From NCBI GenBank assembly GCA_025558095.1, contig JAIVFI010000005.1:434001-498000 (forward strand): 64,000 bases of DNA. The letters are read 5' to 3'. This stretch comes from Hyaloraphidium curvatum (lineage: Eukaryota > Monoblepharomycota > Hyaloraphidiomycetes > Hyaloraphidiales > Hyaloraphidiaceae). Below the pieces are notes generated by a model, which was given only the letters and a program-made list of their open reading frames with translations, did not search any database and had not been told where the DNA came from. Both the position numbers and the translations under genes were made by a program. Position 1 is the first letter of the stretch, and each line of letters opens with the position of its first letter. This document shows, piece after piece, positions 48,442 through 58,290 of the stretch.

Positions 48442-48934
48442 CAAGACCCTCACCTCTATGGCCCATTTGCACACGGGCCTGGTCTTCTCGGTCCCGGGCC
48501 ACGCAGTCGAACGGCGGGTCGAGGCCGCCAGGAAGGACTACTCCCGTTTCGTCTTCAACGCCAACTTCTACCCTCTGATCGTGCTTGCTTTTGATTCGTA
48601 CAGCGCTGTCTCTGCCACTTTCTCGCGCTTCTCCTCGGAGATGGGGCGCATCCAGTATCCCGGGATCGTCGGCCGCGATGGGCAGCCCGTGGACCTCGAT
48701 GGCCTTTACTCTCGTTTTGTGCGGCGCTTCCGCGAACGGATCGCGGTGGCCTGGGCTCTTGGCGTCGCGGCCCAACTCCAACACTGGCTTCAGCTGTGCA
48801 CCGAAGCCGCCGCTGTCAACGCTCCGGCCCCCGCGCCGGTCGCTTTTGGTTTGAATGTAGATGAGGAGCTGATTCTTGGGGCGTAGGGGGATTTCTAAGT
48901 GTACGGTGGGATTGCTAGCTCCTCATTACACACG
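48442..48934 (+). mobile_element. Probable 5'-truncated LINE-type retrotransposon remnant
   Basis: The frame from 48458 (MAHLHTGLVFSVPGHAVERR) stays open to TAG at 48884-48886. It resembles the region after the reverse-transcriptase domain of LINE polyproteins. That region has a basic helix followed by a segment like 'F.PLV.E.FG' and a late helix with scattered aromatics. Here the corresponding parts are ARKDYSRFVFNANFYPLIVL, then AFDSYSAVSATFSRF, then FVRRFRERIAVAWALGVAAQ. No RT catalytic motif precedes it, so only the tail of an element would be present. This is typical of 5'-truncated insertion by target-primed reverse transcription. It sits between CCATATATTGCC repeats. There is no poly-A tail. 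The assignment rests on pattern recognition; a lineage-specific small gene is the alternative. Confidence 0.42.
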
Positions 48935-48949
48935 CCATATATTGCCAAG
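48935..48949. repeat. Right copy of the direct repeat, 11 bp before the TAF11 start codon
   Basis: CCATATATTGCCAAG; its first 12 bases are identical to 48430-48441. If it is a target-site duplication, the insertion landed directly in front of the TAF11 ATG. Confidence 0.7.
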
Positions 48950-48960
48950 TGGCTGCCGCG

Positions 48961-49999
48961 ATGTCCGAGGGCGCGCCGCCGCCGCGGCCTCCGCAGATCA
49001 TCCGACTTGTCGCGCGGGCGGGCTCGGTGTCGACGCCGCCGGCCTCGTCGCCCGCGTCGCCGCTGCCCGCCGGGCCGGCTTCGGCGCCGCCCGCCCCGCC
49101 GCCCGCCCTGCCCGGCCCGCCGGCCCCGCGGCCCCAAACGCCGACCACGCCGGCGATCCGGATCAAGCCGATCGGAGGCGTCGGCAGCGCGCCCGGCCAG
49201 CCGCCCAGCGCGTCCTCGGTCGGCAGCTCCGGCAGCTCGCGCGGTGGCACGCCGACGCGGGGCAGGCCACGGGGCCCGCGGCGCGGCAGCGTGCGCGGAA
49301 AGCTGAACAGGGGCGCCGTGATCGGCACCGCGCGGGCGTCGTTCCCGTCGGATCTCGCCAGCGAGGCGCCCGCGACACCCGTGCCGCCGGGCAGGGGCCG
49401 CCCGCCGGGCGACGGCTCGAGGGGGGGGCGGCCCAAGGGGCCGAAAGCCGCCGGGCCCCAAGACGGCAATGCGGGTGGGGACGGTGGCATCGGCGCGCTT
49501 CCCGGCGAGGCGGGCGCCGAGGCGGAGGAAGAGGAAGAGGAGGAGGACGACGAGTACGATGACGGGGACAACCAGGACATTACGGAGCTGCTCCAGCGGG
49601 ACGCGCTGCAGAAAAAGTGGGTTCCGCAGTCTCGGCCGGGACAGGCAGAATCCCTGACGCGGCTCCCCCAGGCTCATGTTCTCGTCCCTCACCGAGGACC
49701 AGATGCAGCGCATCGAGGCCTACCGCCGCCTCAAGCTCCCCGAAAAGGTCATCACGGCCGCCATGAACGGCAGCATCCCCGGCAGGATCAGCAAGAACAT
49801 CGAGCTCGTCGTCGCCGGCGCCGCAAAGGTCTACGCCGCGGACGTCATCACCTACGCGCAGCAGGTCAAGGCGGACTGGGGCGAGGAGGGGCCGCTGCGG
49901 CCGGAGCACCTGCGCGAGGGGCTGCGCAGGTACCGGCTGGACCAGAAGGACGCGCTGCCGCAGTACGCGAGCAAGCCGAACCCCTACTTGAACCTGTGA
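48961..49999 (+). CDS. TAF11: TFIID subunit TAF11, histone-fold protein
   Basis: TAF11 pairs with TAF13 through a histone-fold-like domain in TFIID. ATG 48961 opens MSEGAPPPRPPQIIRLVARA, then a Pro/Ala/Gly-rich disordered region, an acidic run (EEEEEEDDEYDDGDNQD) and the conserved fold. The 55-bp intron 49617-49671 joins DALQK to LMFSSLTEDQMQRIEAYRRL. Then come KVITAAMNGSIPGRISKNIE, VVAGAAKVYAADVITYAQQV and PLRPEHLREGLRRYRLDQ, the full TAF11 signature. The stop is TGA at 49997-49999. Upstream GTG 48949 in the same frame is not favoured. The leader is very short if the retroelement remnant is real, so its promoter may now lie within or beyond the insertion. Confidence 0.92.
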
Positions 50000-50064
50000 C
50001 GGGCGCGGGGACCACCTCGGCATCGGACGTCTGCTCGGGACGGCATGCTGGTATCACATCTTTT

Positions 50065-52304
50065 CATCGCGCCATGTCCACGTATCCCTGGAGCTGCTCC
50101 TTCACCTTCGGACTGAGGTTGAAGTGGCGGAGATTCTCGTAGAAGGTGGTTGCGATTTGGTATAGGCCCGTCTTGAGGGCTGAGGCGGTTCGGCCGGCCA
50201 GTCAGCCGCCGATCCCTCGCACTCGCGACCAGGAACGCACCTTCGACCACCGTCTTGATGTCCCTCTCGTGCTTTTCGAGGAACGGACCGGGTGATGGGC
50301 GGGTCTCGATCTGGAGGCGCTCCAGGGCGACCAGGCACCGCAGGAGGGATTCGAGGATGAGCGGCATGTCCCGCTGCACGAGGCCGTAGTTGTCCTCGGT
50401 GTACGAAAAGGTGGCGAGGTCGCAGATGACTGCGGGGAGAACACGCTCGGTCATGGTTGCCAGCGAGAGCGCCAGGTCCGCCTACGTCGGATGGCCGCGA
50501 TCGTGAGCTGGCTCCGCGCCGCGACCGCGAGGGAAGCGTTGCGGTCTTCCCAGGCCTTGAAGCTCCGGTACAGATCCGACTTCAGCACGGCCTGGCCGAC
50601 CGGAGATATCCGCACGCGATCGAACAGCGACGGCGCGGCCAAGCTTCCTGCCGCGGTGTCCTTTGCCGGCCCGGCAACCGGCGTGGTCGGAGATGCCACC
50701 TCATCCGCCGCGGCGGGTTTGTCCCCGTGCGGCCTCAGGATCGAGGGGACCTGCACGATCGGCGAACGCGGGTCCGTCGCGGTCCGCTGCGGCCCCGGTG
50801 TCGTCTGGCCGTCCGAACCCAGGGCTCGGGTAAAGGCACCGAGGAGATTCCGCGGCTTCTGCGTGGGAGTCGTGGGGAGGGGGCGGAGCTGGATGTTGCG
50901 GAGGGGGGTGATGGAGTCGGAGAGGTTGCCGGCCCTAAAGGTCGGCAGTCGGGTGACCTTGGCCTGGGGCTTGTCGGAGGCGGGCTCCTTTGGCTTGCCT
51001 GGGCACGCAAACCGTAAGCGACGATGCAGGTTGTGCTTTAGCGGCGAAGCTCACCGCTCGAGAGGCGCTCCTCGGCCGCGACGGCCAGCTCCTGGATCAC
51101 AAATACGCACTCCTTCAGGATGCGGCTCCATTTCGTCGGGTCCGAGTCGACGTCGGCAAAAATGTCCGCCCGCCCCGGAGCGGAGAATCTGACCACCCGT
51201 CCGAGCTCCAGGAACGCCACGTACCGGTACGACTGGTCCTTCTCGACGAGGCCGGTCGTCAGGAGCCCAATGGGATCCCGCGTCCCGTCCGAGGCGGGGA
51301 TCGCTTCCGACATGCACCCATCATAGAGGGAGTCCGCCACCTCCCAGCAAGCGGCCGCCAGCGTGCCCGCCGCGACGAGCTCGGCAAGGAGCCGGACGTC
51401 GAGCAGCGTATCCCACGAGCTGGGCTCGTAGCGCAGGTCCACGAAAAGCCACAGGATCCAATCAGACGCGCTCCCATACGCTGAGAAAAGCAGACCACCA
51501 AAGACGGCGTAAAGGAGCCAAAACGCGGCCTGGTACCCGAGGACGGCCCGTCCGCATTGCACCAGAGTGGCCTTCAACGAGATTCCGGGCAACTTGCCCC
51601 CCAGGCGCTGAGGCACAGGACTTCAGCACCAGGGCGGACTGCGATGCCTGACGCACCAACCTGAATGGCTGGAAACGCGACGCGGTTCCTGTCCGCCAGC
51701 ACGAAAAACACGGCATAACACAACCCAACCCAACCGGCGGACAGCGCCACGAAGAAGTAACGCTCGCTCAGGCGCGCGGGAAGTTGGGCCCCGTCCGGAT
51801 AGTACCAGGCCTTGGTCGCCCGGACCGGGTCCACGAGCCTGATGTAGGATCGGAAGACGTAGCTCGCTGAAGCGGCAAAGACGGCCACGTGCAGGAGCAA
51901 ACTGGCCGCCAATCTCCTCGAAAGAACAGTCCTCTCCGCTAAAGAAGGCCAACCGATGAGCGAGAGATTCCCCAGTCCGATCGTCGGGACCCACGCGACT
52001 TGGAAACCAGCTTCAGCACAAAGACCGGGCATGTCTGGAGGAAGACGACAAGGCTCGCCCCGATCCACGCCCACGAAAGGCCCGAAAAGACATCTGTCGG
52101 TTCGCAGAAGGCGGAACGACGCGTCAAACGCGTCGGCTCTGCCCATCAGGCGGCCTGACACGAACCGAGCCGGAGCAGCCTCGACGGGGAGAGCTGAAAC
52201 AGGAGCAACAGCCCGGCCACGAACAGCAGGTGGAAGATCACGGATCCCAGCAGTTTCTGCTGAAGGACCTCGTACGCCGCGGCGCCGTATGGCGACCTCG
52301 GCAT
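50065..52304 (-). CDS. NDC1: NDC1, transmembrane nucleoporin
   Basis: NDC1 anchors the nuclear pore complex (and spindle pole body in fungi) in the nuclear envelope. ATG 52304 gives MPRSPYGAAAYEVLQQKLLG and a first membrane segment, SVIFHLLFVAGLLLLF. Further membrane segments are RLAASLLLHVAVFAASASYV, FFVALSAGWVGLCYAVFFVL and AAFWLLYAVFGGLLFSAY. The soluble C-terminal half has RAVLPAVICDLATFSYTEDN-like ERVLPAVICDLATFSYTEDN, then YGLVQRDMPLILESLLRCLV. It ends LKTGLYQIATTFYENLRHFN, then LSPKVKEQLQGYVDMAR, matching the NDC1 C-terminus. The stop is the complement of 50065-50067. About eight exons are inferred and several borders between 50450 and 52200 are approximate. Confidence 0.85.
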
Positions 52305-52331
52305 GGCGACACTGGCCCGGATCGACGCGCG
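52305..52331. promoter_or_regulatory. 27-bp divergent intergenic region, NDC1/NAA35
   Basis: Only 27 bp separate the NDC1 and NAA35 start codons if both assignments are right. Promoters must then lie within the neighbouring coding sequences, or one start is further downstream (for example the internal ATG at 52389 for NAA35). Confidence 0.45.
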
Positions 52332-55009
52332 ATGAAGCGGCCTACTTTTGAGACGCGCTCTCGAAGTTGTCGCGTCGTATGCGGCGCGATGTATGGGCCT
52401 CTGGAATCCTACCGAGACATTACGGACATCTTTACATCGGCTACGAGCAAGCTCAGTGTTGGGGAGCTGCTCAGTGCCGATGGCTTCAGCCTGGTGGACG
52501 GGATGTCGGCCGTGGAGGTCATGGACCCAAAGATGGATTCGGGGACCCTACTCCCCCCTCGATCGAACGATTTGCTTTCCGTCGACGGCATTGGAGGGCT
52601 GGAGCTTCTTCCGGAGGAATTGCTGGGTACGATGGACGGCATTCTGGCTCGCGAAGTGAGAGCAACCCCTGCTGCTACGCCCCCTTGCCTAACGATGTTT
52701 GCCCGCGATCACCAGGAGCTATGGTTGCGCGGCGACCTGCTCTGCCAGACTGTCTTCACATGTGTCCTGCTGCACAGGATGGCGGACATGAAGGACACGG
52801 TCCTGAAGGCGTACCTTCTCGCAACGCTGAAGACCTGCGGTCTGGCGCGCGACCTCATCATGAGGGCGAACATCTTTACCGAGGAGGACTTTCTCGCGGA
52901 CATGTCGGGCTTCAGCTTGCTCGAAGGCGTGCCGGAGCAGACGATACTGGACGGGCTCGCTTCCGCCGAGGAAGAAGCGTCGAGGCGATCCAGAGCCCTT
53001 GCAAACGGCGCAAATGGATCAGCTGGATCCCAGGGCGACTCGGCGCCAAATGTGTGGGAAGCAGTTGTCGCGCGTCTCCGATTCAGACGGGTGGGCATAT
53101 GCGGCTTCGACTCCTAGGCGACGGTGACCTTGAGTCGTCCTCGCCAGGTCCTTCTGCAACTGGTTACTCACTTGGCGAAAGGCGACGGCAAGGGTCTCCC
53201 TGCTGTCGGGAAGCTTTTGCCGAATGCGAAGCTTCAGCTGGCTCTCCTGACCAAGACAGCCACCCTTGGGGCGGATTGCGAACGGCTCTTTGACGAAAAC
53301 ATCAACCGGCATCTCTTTGCCACGGGACCACCTCGCAGGGTGACTCCAATAGCCGTTGCCGAGGTGTGTCCCGCACGTTGAGGGCGTGCGCCGTGATTCA
53401 TTGGGGGTTCAGGCATTGCACAGCCGCGAGAGTTTTCTCGCCGACCTCGAGTACAGCCTCAATGTCACGGGATCGACGAATTTCCTTTCAATAATGGTTC
53501 GCTCGTCTCTTCTCGTAGCGCGAGTCGGCTTGTCTGACGATGCGATGCAGAATCACCTCCTTTTCCTCGGTCTCCGCACACCTTCTCCGAATATTCTGGC
53601 CCGTTCGGCGGTCGTCGTGAACCTTGTCAGCCAAACGCACCTTGCGGGCCGGACCGAGCTGTCGAAAGCTGCCCAGCAGGCGATTGAGCAGTTTTCTGCC
53701 CCTCCCTACCCGAGCTCCAACTCGAAAGATGCCAAGAGCAAGTTCAACCACTGCTGTCAGCGGTGCCAAGGAGTAAGGTCCTTGCTCCGCAAGAGCGGTT
53801 GATGCACTCACTCCCTTGGCTGCAGCCCATGTCGTTTATCCTCCGGGCAATGTGTTTCAACCGACCGCGGAATCGGCGAGTCCTGCTGAAGGCCGTGGTG
53901 GAGTGGGAACAGCTGCAGGCCGAAGCCGAAGAGATCGACGGGCAGCTCCAGTCCAGCATGGATAACATCTCTCAGGTGACGTTTCCGGTTCATCGCGTCA
54001 CGTTCATGGGCTGACGCTTCTTCACTAGGACGCCTTCTACATATCGTCTTGGGTCTACCATATCAAGCTCAACATCATGGACTTCGCGATCGTTGCGGGC
54101 TTCGAGCTTGATCTCTACAGCCCGCACGAGCTTCCCCTCGTCTTTGCGTAGGGCAGAACGGGTTTTTCCATTGACTGGGCCCCTGACACACATCCGTCGC
54201 AAGGCAATGGAACGTCGTGGCCGAGGCTCACGTTGCGCACCTGGAGCGTACGGAGGATCTACGATTGGCAGATGCCAGAGCAAGTGAGTTCTTCGTTCAT
54301 CGGATCCGTTGATGTGCTCACCGCGTTTGCCAGTAGTGAAGAGAACCTCGCAGATTGCGAACGCTGCACAGCAGATGCAGGTTCTCACGGCGCACAGAGC
54401 GTTCCGACTCGGCGTTTGGCACATGTCAAAGGCGTTTTTCAAGCTCACTGCGGCGCTAATATCTTTGGGAGCTATCAAGGAGCCTTCGGAGACAACCGAA
54501 GAAACCCGAATACGTTTCTTGCAGAGGTTCCGCGGCTTCCAGTTCCTAGGGAGTCCGACGCCCTTTGCATTCTCGGACTACGTGGCTTCCCTAGCTGCAG
54601 CGCGGCAAGCCGTGGGCATTCTACTCGCTGTCTAGAGTCTGTGCTGACCGTGCATTGCAGCCGGAGGCGTCACTGAAGGAGTCCATAGACCTGTTTCAAA
54701 CAGCTAGACAGCACTTTACGAGCCTCACTCAGCGCTCCCCGGCCGAGACTCAGTCCACGTTATGCAGAGCCGAGTACGTTGCGGTAGGTGCTTTCGCGAT
54801 ACTTCCTGCCCGGACGTAATCGTTGGCGACAGAATCTACAATCGCTCGTGAAAGTCTGCGTTGCGAACCAAGTCGCCGGACGGGTGGCAGCTGGGCACGT
54901 AACCAGCCCGAAAGGAATTGATGGACGACGTTTGACTGTGGTCGCGGAGCCGAAGCATCACCGATCCCTACCAACATTCACCGTGTCTGCGGAAGATACC
55001 CCTAGATAG
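52332..55009 (+). CDS. NAA35: NAA35/Mak10, auxiliary subunit of the NatC N-acetyltransferase
   Basis: NAA35 is the large scaffold of NatC, which acetylates proteins starting Met-hydrophobic. The start is ATG 52332 (MKRPTFETRSRSCRVVC); an internal ATG at 52389 starting MYGPLESYRDITDIF is a good alternative. The signature is SVGELLSADGFSLVDGMSAV followed by EVMDPKMDSGTLLPP, the 'AIEMMDPKMDAGM' box of Mak10. Then come WLRGDLLCQTVFTCVLLHRM, DTVLKAYLLATLKTCGLARD and MRANIFTEEDFLADMSGFSL. Downstream exons carry LHSRESFLADLEYSLNVTGS, LRAMCFNRPRNRRVLLKAVV and LKESIDLFQTARQHFTSLT. The last exon is LQSLVKVCVANQVAGRVA with TAG at 55007-55009. At least eight introns are present, and I did not fix those between 53750 and 54650. 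The length of about 700 residues fits the family. Confidence 0.85.
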
Positions 55010-55080
55010 AGGATACAGCAAAACGACTCTGCACCTTGAACCGAGCGCACTTGTCCACAACACCTATCTTGCAACCAGCA

Positions 55081-56732
55081 TTATCGCTTCTTCTTGTGAC
55101 TGCCTCCGGAAGGCTTCGGGAACTTGAGCATGTGGCCGCGTTACAAGGGGCAAACGGCTTCAGATCAACCGACAATACCTTTCCACTCAGCCCAGGGTCC
55201 ATCCGCAGGTCTGAAATGGGCGACGCCGACGGCGACATTCCCAATGCGTTCATGTTGTCGCGCCGGATCCGCAGCACGCGGACGTTGTTCTCGAGCGTCT
55301 CCTCCTGCTTCTTCCAATCGATGAGTACGTTGATCTGGCTGCGCAGTTCTTCGAATGCGCGCATCGTCTGCGCCGTTGGCATCGTCGGGAGGGCCGCTGA
55401 AAAGTCAGAGCGCAACCATGAGACGGATTCGCAAGGGAAGAAGGCAGCGCGAAACAACTCACGGACGCCGAGGCTGTCGAGGTACTCTGTCATTTTCTGG
55501 ACATTCTGCCCCTTGATGGTGATGGTCGTCGCGCTCCGCAGACTCGTTCCGACCGGGGCGACCTTCTGTTTCCGCGACGGGTCGTCGAACCCGGGGGTCG
55601 TCGGTGTCGCCGAAGGAAGACCGATAATCGAATTGCGATGAGGAGGAATGGTGATGCTGGGCCCGCCCGGAATGTCGTCGCGCCGCTTCTTCTTGAGCCT
55701 CGGGTCGAAGGCCCCCTGTCCGCCAAAAGCATTCTGCACCATCGCGCGGTCCTGGGAGTGGGCCAGCTCGTGCTTGCCATACGTTCTCTCTGCCCATTGC
55801 CGCGTTTCAAAGAAGCGCTCGTTCATGGCCTCCCGGCGCTTGAGCTCCGTGAAAAGGAGCTCTTCGTCCTTCACCTGCTCCAGCGACCGATTGTAGAGAG
55901 TTTCCAGCTGGCGCTTCCGGGACAACTCCATGCCTGAGGGCCATTCGTTCAGCGATCGCGGGATTGGTAAGGCGGCCAGGCACCCACTCTTGTCAAACTC
56001 GTAGCACCCCGTGTCGAGTTTCCGCTGGTTCTCTTCCACGTCCTGACCACGCGCGATCCTTGTCTCGAAGATCTTCTTGCAGATTTTGTAGTAGCGCTCC
56101 TTGAGGTCCTGAGCAATCGATCCCCGGTCAGGCTGCCAGTTCGTCGTTGCTCGACGCTCCTGACCTCAATGCTCCGTTTCGAGTCCCCGTATTCGTAAAG
56201 GTCCGCAATCACGGGAAATCGGCAGTCGTACTGCCGGCACATCTCAAAGAGATAATCCGTCTCCCCCTTGCCCCAATGCGCGTCGACTAGCCGGGTAGGT
56301 GAGCAGAACAGAAGAGGCACCCGACGCGCACACCCACATCGCAAGTGGCGCTCGTACTCGTCGGCGGTGTACTCCGGCACGTCCAACACCACGTTGAACT
56401 TGACAAATGGATAGTCCTCCGGGTCCGTTGCTGGAGCACCTTCCTCAGCTTCCGGGTCTCCCAGACAGTGAGACCAACCACTACCTTCGTCCTCCGCTTT
56501 CCGCTTCTTCTCCCAGTGCTTAAGAACCAATTCGTCGCCTCGAGCGGGATTCGTAAACTCCGTCATCTCCCTGCGCGCCCGTTCGTCAACTGGAGCCCAG
56601 AAGTGCGTCCGACGCGCCCGACCATTTGGACACCCTCTCCTTGCTCTTCAGTCCGAACCGGCGCGGTACGGACGGTGGCAAGCCCCCCGCCAGCAGGAAC
56701 ATCTTTTTCTCCAGCGCCGAAACCGACCCCAT
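55081..56732 (-). CDS. DMAP1: DMAP1/SWC4 subunit of SWR1 and NuA4 chromatin complexes
   Basis: SWC4/DMAP1 links the H2A.Z-exchange SWR1 complex and the NuA4 acetyltransferase through a SANT domain. ATG 56732 opens MGSVSALEKKMFLLAGGLPP and runs to RRFGLKSKERVSKW. A 52-bp intron there creates KWEMTEFTNPARGDELVL, matching the 'W..FTNPAR.D' signature. SANT-domain sequence follows: YTADEYERHL, DAHWGKGETDYLFEMCRQYD and CRFPVIADLYEYGDSKRSIE, then DLKERYYKICKKIFETRIAR. The C-terminal region has ELSRKRQLETLYNRSLEQVK and AQTMRAFEELRSQINVLIDW. The last exon splices SGK to FPKPSGGSHKKKR and ends TAA (complement of 55081-55083). Length and order agree with fungal Swc4. The intron borders near 56100-56330 are approximate. 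Confidence 0.9.
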
Positions 56733-56809
56733 TGCGGCACCGGGCGACAGAACACAAGTTGACTTGACCGGGAAACCCCTTGGTCGTGGTCCTCTCCGCA
56801 GCTGTAGCG
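56733..56809. promoter_or_regulatory. Compact bidirectional promoter region, DMAP1/SGT2
   Basis: 77 bp lie between head-to-head start codons, the same length as the UPF1/NTF2 spacer. No shared motif is obvious. Inferred from position. Confidence 0.45.
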
Positions 56810-58030
56810 ATGGACGAAAAGCGGAAGCGTTTGGCCTACGCGGTTCTAGAGTTCTTGGGTTCCACGAAGGAATCGCTTCACGATGAGGAGAAGCAGGAGA
56901 GCGTCGATGGTACGCGTCCCCCGCGAGCTTCACACGGAGACTCGGTCTGACCCCGCACCGCACAGTTGCGATGCAGTGCATAAGCGATGTCTTTGGCGTC
57001 GACCTCGCAGACCAGTCCCAGCAGGTCCTCTATTCCATCAAGCCCCTGAATCTTTTGTCCATCTTCAATGTCTACCTCAACACGGCAGCGAAGAAGCAGG
57101 TGGGGCCCTCTTCTCAATGTTGCTCGCCGTCAACTTATTCCATTTGCTTGCTTGCCAGACCCCGGCCGCCCCTGGTGTGTTGCTCGAGCGTTCCACGCCG
57201 AACCGCGCTGACGACCCACAGCGCCGCAACCGGGACCTGCGGCCGCGAAAGGCGCCGTCACCGATGCGGATCGGAAGAAGGCCGAGGAAAAGAAGACGGC
57301 CGGCAACCAGAGGATGGGGGAGAAGAAGTACGAGGAGGCCATCGAGCTCTACACCGAGGCGATCGATCTGGACCCGGAGAACGCGGTCTACTACGCGAAC
57401 CGGGCTGCCGCCTACAGCCAGAGCAGCCAGCACGAGAAGGCCGTCGACGATGCGCGGAAAGCCATCGACGTCGACCCCAAGTACTCGAAGGCGTACAGCC
57501 GCCTGGGCCTGGCCCTCTACTCCCTCGAGCTGTTCCAGGACGCCGTCGACGCGTACGAGAAGGGACTGAAGCTGGATCCCTCGAACGCTGCCATGAAGCA
57601 GCAGCTCCAGATGGCAAAGGAACGGGCCAAAGCCAGCTCGCCGTCGGGTTCGAGCCCGGCATCGCAGACCGGCCCCGCCCCTTCCATTCCCGGCGCCGGA
57701 CCGGGCGGCTTCGACATCAACTCCATGCTGAGCAATCCGGCCATCGCCCAGATGGCGCAGCAAGTGATGCAGAATCCGGAGATGCTGAGCTCGCTCATGA
57801 ACAACCCCATGCTGCAAAAGTGCGTGGGCTGTTCCTCGCTCCGATCACCTACTTACTTGCGCCGCTCTTCCAGCCTGATGGGCTCTATGGGTGGTGGCGG
57901 TGGAGCCGGCGGCGCTGGTGCTGGCGCCCCGGGTGGAGGCGGCGGGGGCATTTCCGATCTTCTCAACAATCCTGAGCTCGCCCGCATGGCGGCGAACTTC
58001 CTAGGTGGTGCGGGACGCGGAGGAAGCTAG
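56810..58030 (+). CDS. SGTA: SGT2/SGTA, TPR co-chaperone of tail-anchored protein targeting
   Basis: SGT2 hands tail-anchored proteins from Hsp70 to the GET/TRC pathway. The N-terminal dimerisation domain reads MDEKRKRLAYAVLEFLGSTK, with VAMQCISDVFGVDLADQS in the next exon. Three TPRs follow: AGNQRMGEKKYEEAIELYTE, NAVYYANRAAAYSQSSQHEK and YSKAYSRLGLALYSLELFQD. The carboxylate-clamp lysine/arginine positions (KxxxN, KAYSR) are present. The C-terminal client-binding region is Met/Asn-rich (MLSNPAIAQMAQQVMQNPEM, then LSSLMNNPMLQK). A Gly-rich stretch with DLLNNPELARMAANFLGG ends at TAG 58028-58030. At least three introns are present, one between MLQK and SLMGSMGG. In the same window, Tlg2 and the b5 reductase are membrane-anchored proteins. 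Tlg2 is tail-anchored and is the type of client SGT2 handles (known biology). Confidence 0.94.
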
Positions 58031-58290
58031 ATGGTGCGGTGGAGTGTTCCGTTCGTCATTACACGTGATCGCCGTGGTTGAAGAAGTGATCGCAGGGTCA
58101 TAAGTATTTCCGTGCCTGCTGGCATTCAGCTTATCTCTCTCGCTGATGAAATGGACGTAGATCGTTCAGAGTAGAACTGATCGAAGGGGTTAAGTGGAAG
58201 GGTGCATGTGCCGCTGAGAATCGCGCTTGCGAGTCGTCCAATCGCACAACCCAACTCAGCGCCGGCCGGCGTGACGGGTCCCGAACGGCC

